From positions 1 through 38,376 of IMG/VR virus record IMGVR_UViG_3300047462_000696: a stretch of 38,376 nt of DNA, one strand, 5' to 3'. The position numbers were made by a program, and so were the translations under genes. Origin of the DNA: a virus. The stretch's first letter is position 1. Each line of letters begins with the position of its first letter. The notes below the pieces were generated by a model. It worked only from the letters and a program-made list of their open reading frames with translations, was not told the origin of the DNA and made no database searches. This document shows positions 14,964 through 23,699 of the stretch, piece by piece.

Positions 14964-16637
14964 ATGAATTTTCTCGACAAAGCCATCGGCGTTGTTGCGC
15001 CGCAGCGCGCGTTGCAACGGGTGCGGAGCCGCGTGGCGCTGGAACTGACCCAGGACTATCTGGATCGGCACGCGCAACGGTTCAGCTACGACGGAGCGAC
15101 CGCAGGGCGACGCGCGCATGGCTGGTACGCCGCCTCGACAGACGCCAACGTCGAGTTGATGGGATCGCTCATCTGGCTTCGCAACCGGAGCCGCGATCTG
15201 ATCCGCAACAATCCGTATGCGGCGCGCGCGATTGAAGAGTTGGCAGGAAATGTAGTCGGGACCGGGATCGTTCCGAAGGCTAAGACAGGCAATGCTGCAA
15301 TCGACAAGATCATCGACGCCGAGTGGCCTTTCTTCGCGGATGCCTGCGACACGCCGCAGCGCCTGGACTTCTTCGGGATGCAAACGCTGGCCGTTCGCAC
15401 GATGGCGGAAAGCGGCGAAGCGCTCGTTCGGTTTCGCCCGCGTCTGGCCGCCTCTAATCTGCGCGTTCCTCTACAGCTTCAAATGCTGGAGGCAGATTTC
15501 TTAGACCAGTCCCGAACGATGGGGCTGATTAACGGCCATGTGATGGAGGGCGTTCAGTTCGACGAGATGGGCCGCCGCGCCGCCTATTGGCTGTTCAGTT
15601 ATCACCCGGGTGGCGTGCTGATCCTGAATCCGCGCGGCGGAATCATCAGCCAGCCCGTGCCGGCCGATCAGATCATGCACGTCTATCGCGTGCTCCGGCC
15701 CGGCCAGGTGCGAGGCGTGCCGTGGCTCTCGCCAGTGATGATGGCGCTCCGAGACCTCGACGATTACTGCGACGCGGAACGGGTGCGCAAGAAGGTGGAG
15801 GCCTGCGTCACCGCGTTCGTGCAGCAACCGGAAGGTATCGAGGGCGATCCGCTCGGCATCTCCGGCACCGACCCGGTCACGAGAGCGCCGGTCGAAACCT
15901 TTCAGCCGGGGATGGTCGAGTACCTGAAACCGGGACAGGAGATCAAGTTCAACAATCCTCCGGCGGCGGGCGGCTACCGCGAGTACAAGATGACCGAGTT
16001 GCAGGGAATCATGGCTGGCATCGGTCTGCCGTACGAGCTCGGCACCGGCGATATGTCGCAGGTAAATTACTCCTCGTGGCGCGGCGGCATGCTGGGGTTC
16101 CGCAATACGGTGGAGGCTTACCGCTGGCTCACGCTGATCCCGCTGTTCTGCATGCCCGTGTGGCGTCGCTTCGTGGACACGTTGATCCTTCAGGGAAAGA
16201 TTCCGCAGAAGGCGCTCGACGATCCGAAGATCGCTGTCCATGCAGTGCAGTGGACCGCGCCGAAGTTCGAGAGCGTCGATCCGGTGAAGGACGCGGCCGC
16301 GGAACTGAAGATGATCCGTACCGGGACGCTCGATCTGTTCGAGGCGATCTCGCGCAACGGATATGACCCGGAAGAGCGGTTGCAGAAGATCGCGCGCGTC
16401 AACAAGATTCTCGACAAGCTCGAAATCATTCTGGACTGCGACCCGCGCAACGTGACGGATCGCGGTCAGGAACAGCCTGCCGCAAGCGACGAGCGTACAC
16501 CGAGTTCGAAGCCCACCGTCGCTGGCACGAAGGTCCCAGCCGCTTCGAATGCGGATGCAGAAGACATTGCTGAGTTGTTCTCAGGGACGCCCGCTTCGCG
16601 GTCCTGGGATTCGCCCTCACGAATATTTCGCTCGTAG
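14964..16637 (+). CDS. Portal protein (lambda gpB family)
   Basis: A 557-residue portal, close to lambda gpB (533). It shows the family run RNRSRDLIRNNPYAARAIEE, the VGTGI motif after it, the region of wing strands (GEALVRFRPR, LQLQMLEADFLD), and the stem-crown region with YSSWRGGMLGFRN and PVWRRFVD. Twelve copies form the ring through which DNA enters the capsid and where the tail attaches. It follows the gpW-like gene by 12 bp and precedes the protease-capsid gene by 17 bp. The C-terminal end after about residue 505 is Pro/Ser-rich and probably flexible. Confidence 0.95.
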   Translation: MNFLDKAIGVVAPQRALQRVRSRVALELTQDYLDRHAQRFSYDGATAGRRAHGWYAASTDANVELMGSLIWLRNRSRDLIRNNPYAARAIEELAGNVVGTGIVPKAKTGNAAIDKIIDAEWPFFADACDTPQRLDFFGMQTLAVRTMAESGEALVRFRPRLAASNLRVPLQLQMLEADFLDQSRTMGLINGHVMEGVQFDEMGRRAAYWLFSYHPGGVLILNPRGGIISQPVPADQIMHVYRVLRPGQVRGVPWLSPVMMALRDLDDYCDAERVRKKVEACVTAFVQQPEGIEGDPLGISGTDPVTRAPVETFQPGMVEYLKPGQEIKFNNPPAAGGYREYKMTELQGIMAGIGLPYELGTGDMSQVNYSSWRGGMLGFRNTVEAYRWLTLIPLFCMPVWRRFVDTLILQGKIPQKALDDPKIAVHAVQWTAPKFESVDPVKDAAAELKMIRTGTLDLFEAISRNGYDPEERLQKIARVNKILDKLEIILDCDPRNVTDRGQEQPAASDERTPSSKPTVAGTKVPAASNADAEDIAELFSGTPASRSWDSPSRIFRS

Positions 16638-16654
16638 AAAAAGAGGTTCAAACC

Positions 16655-18808
16655 ATGAAAGCAAATCAGGCGCTTGAGTTTTTCGCCGCCTCCGACGCAA
16701 AGCCTGTCGCCAGCACGGCCAACGAGAAGGACGGCACGATTGACGTCGTCTGGTACACGGGCGCGCAGGTTCCGAGGAAAGATCCCGACACCGGCGATCC
16801 GTACATGCTCACGCTCGACATGGGCGGGGCGCGCCTCGACCGTCTGAACGCGGGCGCACCCGTCTTCGATACCCACTTCACCGGCGACGATTACAAGTCC
16901 GTGGTTGCCGGGAAGGCAGGCACCAAGGCGCAGGTCGGCGTCGTGAACAAAGCGTGGGCGGACGGCGCGAACGGGATGGCAACCCTGAAGTTCGATCTCG
17001 GCGACGAAGACGGCGCTGAGTTGTTCCGCAAGGTGTCGAGCGGGATCGTGCAGAACCTGAGCTTCGGAGCGTGGATTTACAACCGCGAGAAAACAACGGT
17101 ACAGACTCAGACGGAAGGCAAGCCGCCGTACGGCAACCCGAACGAGATCGGCATGTTCACGGCGACCGATTGGGAACCGTTCGAGATATCGGTCGTTCCG
17201 GTCCCCGCCGATTTCAACACAACGTTTTTGTCCGCCGAACCTTTGTCCACAAAGACCGACGGGCAAGCAGCACGGGCCTCAAGCCCACAAAAGGAGAAAC
17301 CTGCCATGGCAGAAAGCACTACACAGACGGCGGGCGCAGAGGCCCGTGTGAACGAACAGGCACTCGTCGCAGCGCGCGGCGAGGCAGTGAAGCTGGAGCG
17401 CGAGCGCATCGTTGAAATCGAACACCGCGCCACTCGCTTCAAATCGATTCTCGGAGACGACTTTGTCCGCAAAGCAATCTCCGACGGCAAGACGGCAGAC
17501 CAGTTCAGCGTCGAGGCCTTCGCGGCGCTGAGCGCAAAGGGTCAGCAAACCACGGGCGGCGAAGACCGGCCCATTCGCAGCGAACTGAGCATCACCCGCG
17601 ATGGCGGGGAAACCCGGCTGGCTGCAATGCAGAACGCCATGTTGCTGCGCCACGATCCGAAGTTCTTCCTGGCAAAGCATCCGAAGACCGGAGAACTGCT
17701 GAACGGATGCGGCGCGGAAAATCAGCGGCGCGCCGAAGAGATGGGGCGCGAGTACGTCGGCCTCTCGCTCATGGAGATGGCCCGCGAGTCGCTCGAAATT
17801 CGGGGCATCAACCATCGGGGCATGAACAAGAACCGCATCGCCGAACTGGCGTTGCAGGCTCCGAGCCGAGGAGCGGAATACTTTGGCGGCGGCGCTGAAT
17901 CGACCTCGGACTTTCCGGCGATCCTCGCCAACGTCGCCAACAAGACGCTGCGCCAGGCTTACGAGTCCTATCCACGCACCTTCCAGCCCTTCTGCCGCCA
18001 GGTGACTGCGCCCGACTTCAAGCCGATCAACCGCGTACAGTTGAGCGACGCTCCGGCCCTTCAGCAGTTGAACGAAAAGGGCGAGTACCACCGGGCGAAC
18101 CTCACCGACATGAACACGAACTACTCGCTCCAGACGTTCGGCGAGGTCGTGGCCATCACGCGCAAGGTCATCATCAACGACGATCTCCAGGCCATGACGC
18201 GCATCCCCGCGATTCTGGGCGTGGCGGCCGCGCAGCTCGAATCAAACACGGTCTGGGGCTTGATCACCAGCAACCCGGTGATGACGCTCGACGGCAAGGC
18301 GATCTTCCACACCGCGCACAGCAACCTGCTCAGCGGTGTGGCCAGCAGCATCGATCCCACCGTGGGTAGTTCTGCTCCGCTGACGGCGCTGGCCAAGGCC
18401 CGCGTGCAGATGCGGCTCCAGAAGGCTCCGCAGGGAACACCGCTCGACCTGGTGCCGCGCTTCATGGCGGTGCCTCCGTCGCTTGAGACCTACACCCTGC
18501 AGTTGATCTACCCCATCAATATCGCTTCGTCGGACCAGACGAAGGTCGTGCCCGAGTGGGTCCGTTCGCTGGTTCCGGTTGTGGAGCCGCGCCTCGATAA
18601 CTCGACCGGCACCGCGACCAACTGGTTCCTGTTCACCGATCCCGCGCTGATCGACACGCTGGAATACTGCTACCTCGAAGGCCAGCAGGGCGTGTACATC
18701 GAGACCCGCCAGGGCTTCGAAGTGGACGGAGTCGAGATCAAGGCGCGCATGGACTTCGGCGCGGCGGCAATCGATTATCGCGGCCTGCAAAAAAGCGCGG
18801 GCGCATAG
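16655..18808 (+). CDS. Prohead protease fused to major capsid protein
   Basis: A 717-residue fusion. Residues 1-205 are an HK97-type prohead protease: H74 in VFDTHF and S136 in IVQNLSFGAWIY fit the catalytic pair, and PFEISVVPVPADF is the conserved closing motif. Residues about 218-300 are charged and helical, like a scaffold or delta domain. Residues about 320-717 read as the major capsid protein (Mu gpT-like region, with EVVAITRKVIINDDL and FHTAHSNLL). An internal ribosome binding site and ATG at 17306 (residue 218) probably make a separate protein containing scaffold plus capsid, with the full-length form acting as protease. Cleavage would release mature capsid subunits. The start is ATG 16655 with AGAGG upstream. 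Confidence 0.9.
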   Translation: MKANQALEFFAASDAKPVASTANEKDGTIDVVWYTGAQVPRKDPDTGDPYMLTLDMGGARLDRLNAGAPVFDTHFTGDDYKSVVAGKAGTKAQVGVVNKAWADGANGMATLKFDLGDEDGAELFRKVSSGIVQNLSFGAWIYNREKTTVQTQTEGKPPYGNPNEIGMFTATDWEPFEISVVPVPADFNTTFLSAEPLSTKTDGQAARASSPQKEKPAMAESTTQTAGAEARVNEQALVAARGEAVKLERERIVEIEHRATRFKSILGDDFVRKAISDGKTADQFSVEAFAALSAKGQQTTGGEDRPIRSELSITRDGGETRLAAMQNAMLLRHDPKFFLAKHPKTGELLNGCGAENQRRAEEMGREYVGLSLMEMARESLEIRGINHRGMNKNRIAELALQAPSRGAEYFGGGAESTSDFPAILANVANKTLRQAYESYPRTFQPFCRQVTAPDFKPINRVQLSDAPALQQLNEKGEYHRANLTDMNTNYSLQTFGEVVAITRKVIINDDLQAMTRIPAILGVAAAQLESNTVWGLITSNPVMTLDGKAIFHTAHSNLLSGVASSIDPTVGSSAPLTALAKARVQMRLQKAPQGTPLDLVPRFMAVPPSLETYTLQLIYPINIASSDQTKVVPEWVRSLVPVVEPRLDNSTGTATNWFLFTDPALIDTLEYCYLEGQQGVYIETRQGFEVDGVEIKARMDFGAAAIDYRGLQKSAGA
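17291..17308 (+). promoter_or_regulatory. Internal ribosome binding site and start codon inside the protease-capsid gene
   Basis: AAGGAG at 17291-17296 is followed, after nine bases, by the in-frame ATG at 17306-17308 (residue 218 of the fusion). It sits in the linker between protease and scaffold/capsid parts, preceded by a Pro/Lys-rich linker. A strong site at a domain boundary argues that a shorter capsid precursor is made in excess over the protease, comparable to the nested genes C and Nu3 of lambda. Confidence 0.65.
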
Positions 18809-18838
18809 AAAGCTCAACAGGAAAAAGGAGAACAGATC

Positions 18839-19639
18839 ATGCAGAACTATGTACATCGGGGGGAAACCCTCACCGTCACCGCGCCCTACACCGTCGTTAC
18901 CGGGCAGGGCGTTCTCGCTGGAAATCTTTTCGGCGTCGCGGTATTCAGCGCGGCTTCGGGCGCGTCACTGGAGATTGTCACGTGGGGTGTTTACGACCTC
19001 GCGAAGGATGGCAGCACTTTCAATCCCGGCGACAAGGTCTACTGGGACAACGTCAACCTCGTGGCCACGTCGGCTCCACCCGCATCGCCTTCCACGACTC
19101 CAGGGAACCGCGAGATCGGCGTTGCCGACCTTTGCCAGGCGAGTGGCGTCAACGCACCGGGCGGACTGACCGGCGACGCGACCGTTCGCGTGCGATTGAA
19201 TCTCTGCTCCATCGGTCTGGTGACTTCAGCGGACATGGACCCCGGCCTGTTGCAGAAGATCACGGTTGTATTGACCGCCGCGCAGATCGAGGCCATGAAC
19301 GGCACGCCGGTGAATATCATTCCCGCGCCGCTTGCGGGCCAGGTCGTGGTACCCGACCAGTTCGTGATTCAGACGAAACCGGGCGGAACGAACTTCACAG
19401 GCGGCGGCGCGGTGACGTTCCAGTATCACGGGACGAGCATCAATCCGCATGCGGGCAACCTCACGGCCGCAACCGTAAACAGCGGAACCGGGTCCACAAA
19501 CGTGCTGGCTCCTCCTTCGGCGGCTTACCAGCCCCCGGCAGCGACAGGAATCGATATCACCAACGGCACGGCTGCGTTCGCCACCGGTAATGGCACGCTG
19601 GTCGTGACGGCGTACTACAGCATCATCACCCTTGGGTAA
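18839..19639 (+). CDS. DUF2190-like capsid decoration protein with C-terminal extension
   Basis: A 266-residue protein just after the capsid gene, with a very good AAAAAGGAG upstream. Residues 1-115 resemble the DUF2190 small beta-barrel cement proteins (MQNYVHRGETLTVTAPYTVV, then the GVYDLAKDG and KVYWDN strands). Residues about 135-266 form an additional beta-rich domain (VVVPDQFVIQTKPGG, VTFQYHGTSINPHAG) not present in the usual ~110-residue proteins. It probably trimerises on the capsid surface to stabilise it. The extension may be a second decoration domain exposed to the outside. Confidence 0.75.
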   Translation: MQNYVHRGETLTVTAPYTVVTGQGVLAGNLFGVAVFSAASGASLEIVTWGVYDLAKDGSTFNPGDKVYWDNVNLVATSAPPASPSTTPGNREIGVADLCQASGVNAPGGLTGDATVRVRLNLCSIGLVTSADMDPGLLQKITVVLTAAQIEAMNGTPVNIIPAPLAGQVVVPDQFVIQTKPGGTNFTGGGAVTFQYHGTSINPHAGNLTAATVNSGTGSTNVLAPPSAAYQPPAATGIDITNGTAAFATGNGTLVVTAYYSIITLG

Positions 19640-19645
19640 ACCCCG

Positions 19646-19972
19646 ATGTCCAGTTGGTCCGCAATCGACGCGGCGGCGAACGTCGTCATGCAGCAAACGT
19701 TCGGTGAGCCAGTCGTGTATCAGCCGGTGCAGGCCGGAACTGCGGTGGGCGATCCATTGACCATCACCGCAGTCCGGCACGCCCGCGTGCGTGAGGAATC
19801 GGGCGCGCTGGCGAACTTCGAAGAGATTTCGGTGAACCCGGCGGATCTCACGAACCCACCGGCCAAGGGCGATTGGGTAACCGCATGGGGCGCGCAGTAC
19901 ACAGTGACGACTGTGCGCCAGCCCGACGCCTACGGGATGATCGCCATCGTGCTGTTGCAGCGAGCTGGCTGA
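19646..19972 (+). CDS. Head-tail joining protein (lambda FII-like)
   Basis: A 108-residue protein, close to lambda gpFII (117). The pattern FEEISVNPADL, KGDWVTAWGAQYTVTTVRQP and GMIAIVLLQRAG is that of the Phage_attach family, a beta-rich protein that caps the head after packaging and provides the tail attachment surface. It follows the decoration gene by 6 bp and is the last gene before the reverse-strand insertion at 19997. The start is ATG 19646; no strong ribosome binding site is visible, so translation may depend on the upstream gene. Confidence 0.85.
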   Translation: MSSWSAIDAAANVVMQQTFGEPVVYQPVQAGTAVGDPLTITAVRHARVREESGALANFEEISVNPADLTNPPAKGDWVTAWGAQYTVTTVRQPDAYGMIAIVLLQRAG

Positions 19973-19996
19973 GGATTGGGGCTGCCGTCTGCCAAG

Positions 19997-20875
19997 TTAG
20001 GCAACCGGCGTGATTTCCAATCGCGCGCATTCGTCGCAGACGGTTTCCGGCCAGTCGTTCCCCCACGTGTAGCGATGCCGCCCGTGTGAACATGTAGACC
20101 AGCCGTTAATCACGTCCGCCGTGCTGGCGCACTGTTTAAGGAGCGCAGTGAGTTGCGACATAAAAGACTGCAACTCATCCCCCGTGTTGAACAGCACATC
20201 GAATATGACGGCGGAACCGTTTGACTTGTTGACAAACTGGTATCGACGCACGATGTTCGAAATCCCCTCGCCGAATTGGCTGTACCTTCGCTCATCGGGA
20301 AACGCATCGCGCATGAAGCTGATTTTCCCCATTTTTGGAAAAACCCCTGCTACGTAGCCAGCGTTCGCGGGGCCACCGGCCCGCTCTGACGGCGGTCGCG
20401 AAGCTATCCGTGAGCGAAAGAGCCAAGCCAGCCAAGATTTTCCAGATTTCCCGTCAGACTTCGGTTGAGGTCGTGGCTCAAGTGTCGAAAAGTAACCGCT
20501 ACTGATGCGCCACACGGAAATCCTTCGAATTCGTCGTGTGGACCCATCGAATGCCCCTCCGCGCAGGGGCTCTCGTCGTTTTGCGTACGTATCGAAGTCG
20601 AGGCGGCCAGTGGGAATCGGGTATTGTGCCGTGTCCGAGATTTGATACTGCTGGATCGGTAGTTCGTTATGCCAGATTGTCACCTCACGACGCATATCGT
20701 GCTCCAAGTCGGCGGCGGAGGTCGTAAAGTAGGGGTTTTCCCACGGGAGGCCTTCTGAGCAGTCCTCGGACCACATTTTCTTGGCCTCTTCGTCAGTCAG
20801 AACCTTGTGAGCAGGCAGAGCTTTCTCGAAAAAGGCCGCGACTGCTTCGCGTAGGTTTGCGGTCTCGAAGGTCAT
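19997..20875 (-). CDS. Reverse-strand cargo gene, unknown family, possible zinc site
   Basis: A 292-residue soluble protein on the minus strand, lying between the head-tail joiner and the tail terminator. The family is unknown. Features: an N-terminal helical segment (LREAVAAFFEKALPAHKVL), a Gly/Pro-rich middle (residues about 135-175) with basic residues, a conserved-looking beta segment (GNIVRRYQFV-like; VIFDVLFNTGDELQSF), and a C-terminal CSH-x18-CDEC arrangement that could bind zinc. Base composition is less GC-rich than the phage genes, and it runs against the late operon, which fits acquired cargo. The start at 20875 is only 38 bp from the next plus-strand gene, so promoter elements overlap. 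Confidence 0.55.
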   Translation of the reverse strand: MTFETANLREAVAAFFEKALPAHKVLTDEEAKKMWSEDCSEGLPWENPYFTTSAADLEHDMRREVTIWHNELPIQQYQISDTAQYPIPTGRLDFDTYAKRREPLRGGAFDGSTRRIRRISVWRISSGYFSTLEPRPQPKSDGKSGKSWLAWLFRSRIASRPPSERAGGPANAGYVAGVFPKMGKISFMRDAFPDERRYSQFGEGISNIVRRYQFVNKSNGSAVIFDVLFNTGDELQSFMSQLTALLKQCASTADVINGWSTCSHGRHRYTWGNDWPETVCDECARLEITPVA

Positions 20876-20913
20876 GACAATTCACCCATGCATCACATGA
20901 TATTCCGACTTCA

Positions 20914-21408
20914 GTGATCAATCCGAAAACAATTCTCGGCGAGTGGGTGACCACGCTGCGAACTCTGCCGAATCTCGTCGCGGCCATTGGTGACGGCAGC
21001 CGCATCCAGTACTACTCAGAGAACGCTACCGTCTTCGGGCAGCAGACGGAGAACAACATCCGCTTGGCAATCCTGTCGATGCCGCCGGGTTCGATTCTGA
21101 TCGCGTGGCAGGGTACCCGGCCCGGCAGGCTCGGTAGCGCGCTCGTCTTCGTTCACGAGTTCTCGCTCTACCTGCGCGCGCCGGAGAGTGCCAGCGTCGG
21201 CTACGAGGATATCTTCAACTGGCTCGTGAACGATATCCCGGAGGGTCGCAGTCTCAGTATGCTGCACACGAATGTGGACCCCAACTGCGAGCCGATGGAT
21301 TTCTACCTGCCCTCGGCGCAGCGCAACACGGTCGTCATCAGCGCCGACGGAGCCACCTTCGAATACTTCGAGGTTCGTGCGAACCTCATCGAATCCCAAA
21401 ACCAGTAA
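20914..21408 (+). CDS. Putative tail terminator protein (gpU-like)
   Basis: A 164-residue protein at the position of lambda gpU, just before the tail tube. The product has an alpha/beta pattern (ILGEWVTTLRTLPNLVAAIG, then SILIAWQGTRPG and LVFVHEFSLYLRAP) like phage tail terminators, which cap the tail tube and connect it to the head. The GTG start at 20914 is used because no ATG lies in range; the upstream spacer is only 38 bp from the divergent reverse-strand gene. I rely mainly on gene order; sequence motifs alone are weak. Confidence 0.6.
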   Translation: MINPKTILGEWVTTLRTLPNLVAAIGDGSRIQYYSENATVFGQQTENNIRLAILSMPPGSILIAWQGTRPGRLGSALVFVHEFSLYLRAPESASVGYEDIFNWLVNDIPEGRSLSMLHTNVDPNCEPMDFYLPSAQRNTVVISADGATFEYFEVRANLIESQNQ

Positions 21409-21418
21409 GAGGTCCGCA

Positions 21419-21607
21419 ATGCCGAGCACAGTTTTCATGGAGTCGCCCGCGGGCGATGTGAAAGAGGTGGCGGTGACCGATCCGGCCAAGGATCTGGTCC
21501 CGCTCATGGTCGCCGGTTGGCATCAGGTCCAGATGCAGGAACCGGTCGCGCATCAGCCAGCCCCAGCGCAGCTAACGCCGCCACAGCAAGCGGAAGAGGA
21601 GAAGTGA
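21419..21607 (+). CDS. Small phage protein before the tail tube gene
   Basis: A 62-residue protein between the tail terminator and tail tube genes, with AAGAGG upstream of the ATG. An N-terminal half (FMESPAGDVKEVAVTDPAKD, then LVPLMVAGWHQVQM) resembles the short phage proteins of this position, and the C-terminal half is Gln/Pro/Ala-rich and disordered. Function unknown; a structural or assembly factor by position. It ends one base before the ATG of the next gene. Confidence 0.6.
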   Translation: MPSTVFMESPAGDVKEVAVTDPAKDLVPLMVAGWHQVQMQEPVAHQPAPAQLTPPQQAEEEK

Positions 21608-21608
21608 A

Positions 21609-22628
21609 ATGGCAAATCTGAACGAGCTACTGATCGGCCTCGGCTACGCGGTCCAGGCAAGCATCTCGACCGCCCCCACGACGCCTGGATACTGGCGGCT
21701 GCCGAATCTCAACAAGAAAGTGTGGTCGCAGAAAGTCGTCAATGACGATGACCGAGCGGAGATCGGCAAGGGCCACGAGTTTCCGACCCAGCAGTGGAAA
21801 TCGCATTACGACAACGGCAACTATACTGTCGAGCGCCCTGCGTCGAGCGAGATCCTCGCGCATGCGTTGGGCTTCGGCCTCGGGAACGTCGTCGTGACTG
21901 GCTCCGCCGCGCCGTATACTTACACGATCACGCCTATAAATCCGGCGACGAATTCCTCCGGTCTGGAGCTTCCGTATTTCCAGTTCGTGCAGCAGATCCG
22001 TCCCGGCGGCTCCTCGGTTCTCGATCAACTGTTTACCGGCTGCGCGGTGAAGGGATGGAAGCTGGCTGTCAAGCAGGGTCCGGGCCGGATGAGTGCGGTC
22101 GTGACCGAGGACATCGTGCACAGCGGCCTCTACACTTCGCCGAGCGCTGTCACCATGCCCGCGCCTATGACCTGGCACGAAATGCAGTCGCCGAGCCTGA
22201 CGCTGACCATCAACGGCGTCGATTATGTGGCGAGCAAAAGCTTCGTCTCACTCGACATGGGCTGGGATAACAATTTCCGTGCGGGCTTCTTCCCCGGCGT
22301 CGCGCTTCAGGACGGCTACTCCACGCAGGGACGCTTTGAGATCGGCGACCGCATGGCGACGTTCAACTATGTGGCCCGATACCAGCATGGCTCGACCGAA
22401 CTTGCCACGCTGCTCGCGCTGACCACGGGTACCGCCGTTGTGGGCCTGACGTACGGCTCCAACGACACCTTCACGGGCACGTGGCAGCAGATGGCCTTCA
22501 AGGTAGTGGAAATCGGGGATGTGGACGGCATCGTGACGGTCTCGGTGACCGGCGAGCCGATGTACAACAGCACGAACGGCATCTTCAGTGCCGTGATTCT
22601 GAGCACCACTGGCCATATCTGCCAGTAA
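21609..22628 (+). CDS. Major tail tube protein
   Basis: A 339-residue protein in the place of lambda gpV, with beta-rich segments (YTYTITPINPATNSSG, WKLAVKQGPGRMSAVVT, DGIVTVSVTGEP) typical of tail tube subunits, and the Gly-rich region GLTYGSNDTFTGTW. It polymerises around the tape measure protein into the tail tube. It is longer than lambda gpV (246), so an extra domain may project from the tail surface. The start is ATG 21609 with GGAGAAG upstream. It is followed by the chaperone gene with an 11-bp gap. Confidence 0.75.
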   Translation: MANLNELLIGLGYAVQASISTAPTTPGYWRLPNLNKKVWSQKVVNDDDRAEIGKGHEFPTQQWKSHYDNGNYTVERPASSEILAHALGFGLGNVVVTGSAAPYTYTITPINPATNSSGLELPYFQFVQQIRPGGSSVLDQLFTGCAVKGWKLAVKQGPGRMSAVVTEDIVHSGLYTSPSAVTMPAPMTWHEMQSPSLTLTINGVDYVASKSFVSLDMGWDNNFRAGFFPGVALQDGYSTQGRFEIGDRMATFNYVARYQHGSTELATLLALTTGTAVVGLTYGSNDTFTGTWQQMAFKVVEIGDVDGIVTVSVTGEPMYNSTNGIFSAVILSTTGHICQ

Positions 22629-22639
22629 GAGAGGACGCG

Positions 22640-23248
22640 ATGGAAGAGACGACGAAGCCTGTTTTTGATGCAGCGAAGCTGCTGGTGGTGCCGATACTCT
22701 CGGGCGGCGAGAAACGCTGCGAGGTCAGGTTTCCATCTGACCAGGAATGGTGTGACTGGGCGCGCGCGCAGCGCACCGTGCGGCATTTTCTCGGGCGCGG
22801 AAAGTCGCAGAGCGAGGACCTTGGCCTGCCGAAGATCAACGCTGAACTGTTCGCGAAGATTCGCACCGACAAAGACGGCCCGGAGTTCGATGATGCCGAG
22901 GCGGGAATGGTCATCGGCCGCGTTGAGCGGTGCGCCGTGGCGAACGTCGAGCGCGAAGGGATCAATTACCGGATCGAGATGAAGGTTCCCGGCGCTCGCG
23001 TGGTTCACGTGCTGCGCATGCCGACCGCGAAAGAGATGCAGGACCACGAGCGCGCTTCGACCAGCGTCGTGGCGGCGCGGCGGTCGATTGAGACGCGGGC
23101 GTTTCTGGAGCCGAGCGGCGCGCTCTACGATAAGCTGCACATCTCTCACGACGGCTACACAGGTGCGGTGCCCATTGTCCACAAGTCGGCTGCGGTGTCC
23201 GAGGTGATCGCGCAACTGGCCATCGAGGCCGATGAAGACTCGGAATAG
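22640..23248 (+). CDS. Tail assembly chaperone (lambda gpG-like)
   Basis: A 202-residue, charged, largely helical protein at the position of lambda gpG, between tail tube and tape measure. The segments RFPSDQEWCDWARAQRTVRH and DHERASTSVVAARRSIETRA fit this role; the family is divergent, so gene order is the main evidence. The chaperone coats the tape measure during tail assembly. The start is ATG 22640 with GAGAGGA upstream. Its stop at 23246-23248 falls inside a coherent reading frame (-1) that continues into the next ORF, which suggests a G/GT arrangement with frameshifting as in lambda. Confidence 0.65.
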   Translation: MEETTKPVFDAAKLLVVPILSGGEKRCEVRFPSDQEWCDWARAQRTVRHFLGRGKSQSEDLGLPKINAELFAKIRTDKDGPEFDDAEAGMVIGRVERCAVANVEREGINYRIEMKVPGARVVHVLRMPTAKEMQDHERASTSVVAARRSIETRAFLEPSGALYDKLHISHDGYTGAVPIVHKSAAVSEVIAQLAIEADEDSE

Positions 23249-23301
23249 GCGCGCCCGGCGACTGGCCGGAAGACCCGGGCGTTCGCTTCCTGATCCGGTC
23301 A

Positions 23302-23658
23302 GTGTTGCACCAGGGAACGCTATGCGGGCCTGATGAAGAGTGTCCCGACCGCGTCTTCCGCTGCCGCAAGTGCAGCTACTCGGCGCAGACGGAGTTGGAC
23401 GGCTGCCCCGCCTGCGGAGCGGACTGGAAGTCCATCGATGTGGGCCACGGGCCGGGGTGCCCGAAGAACCTGCTCGAAGAGGCGATGGACACACCGAACG
23501 GTGGCCTCGTGCGGCGGTGCTTCCGCATCCTGAGCGCGAAGAACATCGGTCTGACGATCACGCTTTCGGATATCACGGAGGAGGAATTCCGGGTGCTGGA
23601 ACTGATCGAGGCCGAGCGGCAAGAGCAGATCAATAGGGTGGGCGCCGGAGTGCGATAA
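23302..23658 (+). CDS. Zinc-ribbon ORF, candidate T part of a G/T frameshift product
   Basis: A 118-residue ORF read from the GTG at 23302. Cysteines 21, 24, 35 and 38 form a zinc ribbon (CRKC, CPAC), followed by a helical C-terminal half (ITEEEFRVLELIEAERQEQI). The same frame is open upstream to 23236 and encodes protein-like sequence (APGDWPEDPGVRFLIRSVLH) with no ATG, so the true N-terminus probably lies further upstream and is reached by a -1 shift from the chaperone gene or by reinitiation. Position matches lambda T. An independent zinc-binding tail protein starting at GTG is the alternative. Confidence 0.6.
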   Translation: MLHQGTLCGPDEECPDRVFRCRKCSYSAQTELDGCPACGADWKSIDVGHGPGCPKNLLEEAMDTPNGGLVRRCFRILSAKNIGLTITLSDITEEEFRVLELIEAERQEQINRVGAGVR

Positions 23659-23699
23659 AACCACAGCGAGGAGCCTCCTCGAAGCCCCCGAATAGGGGA

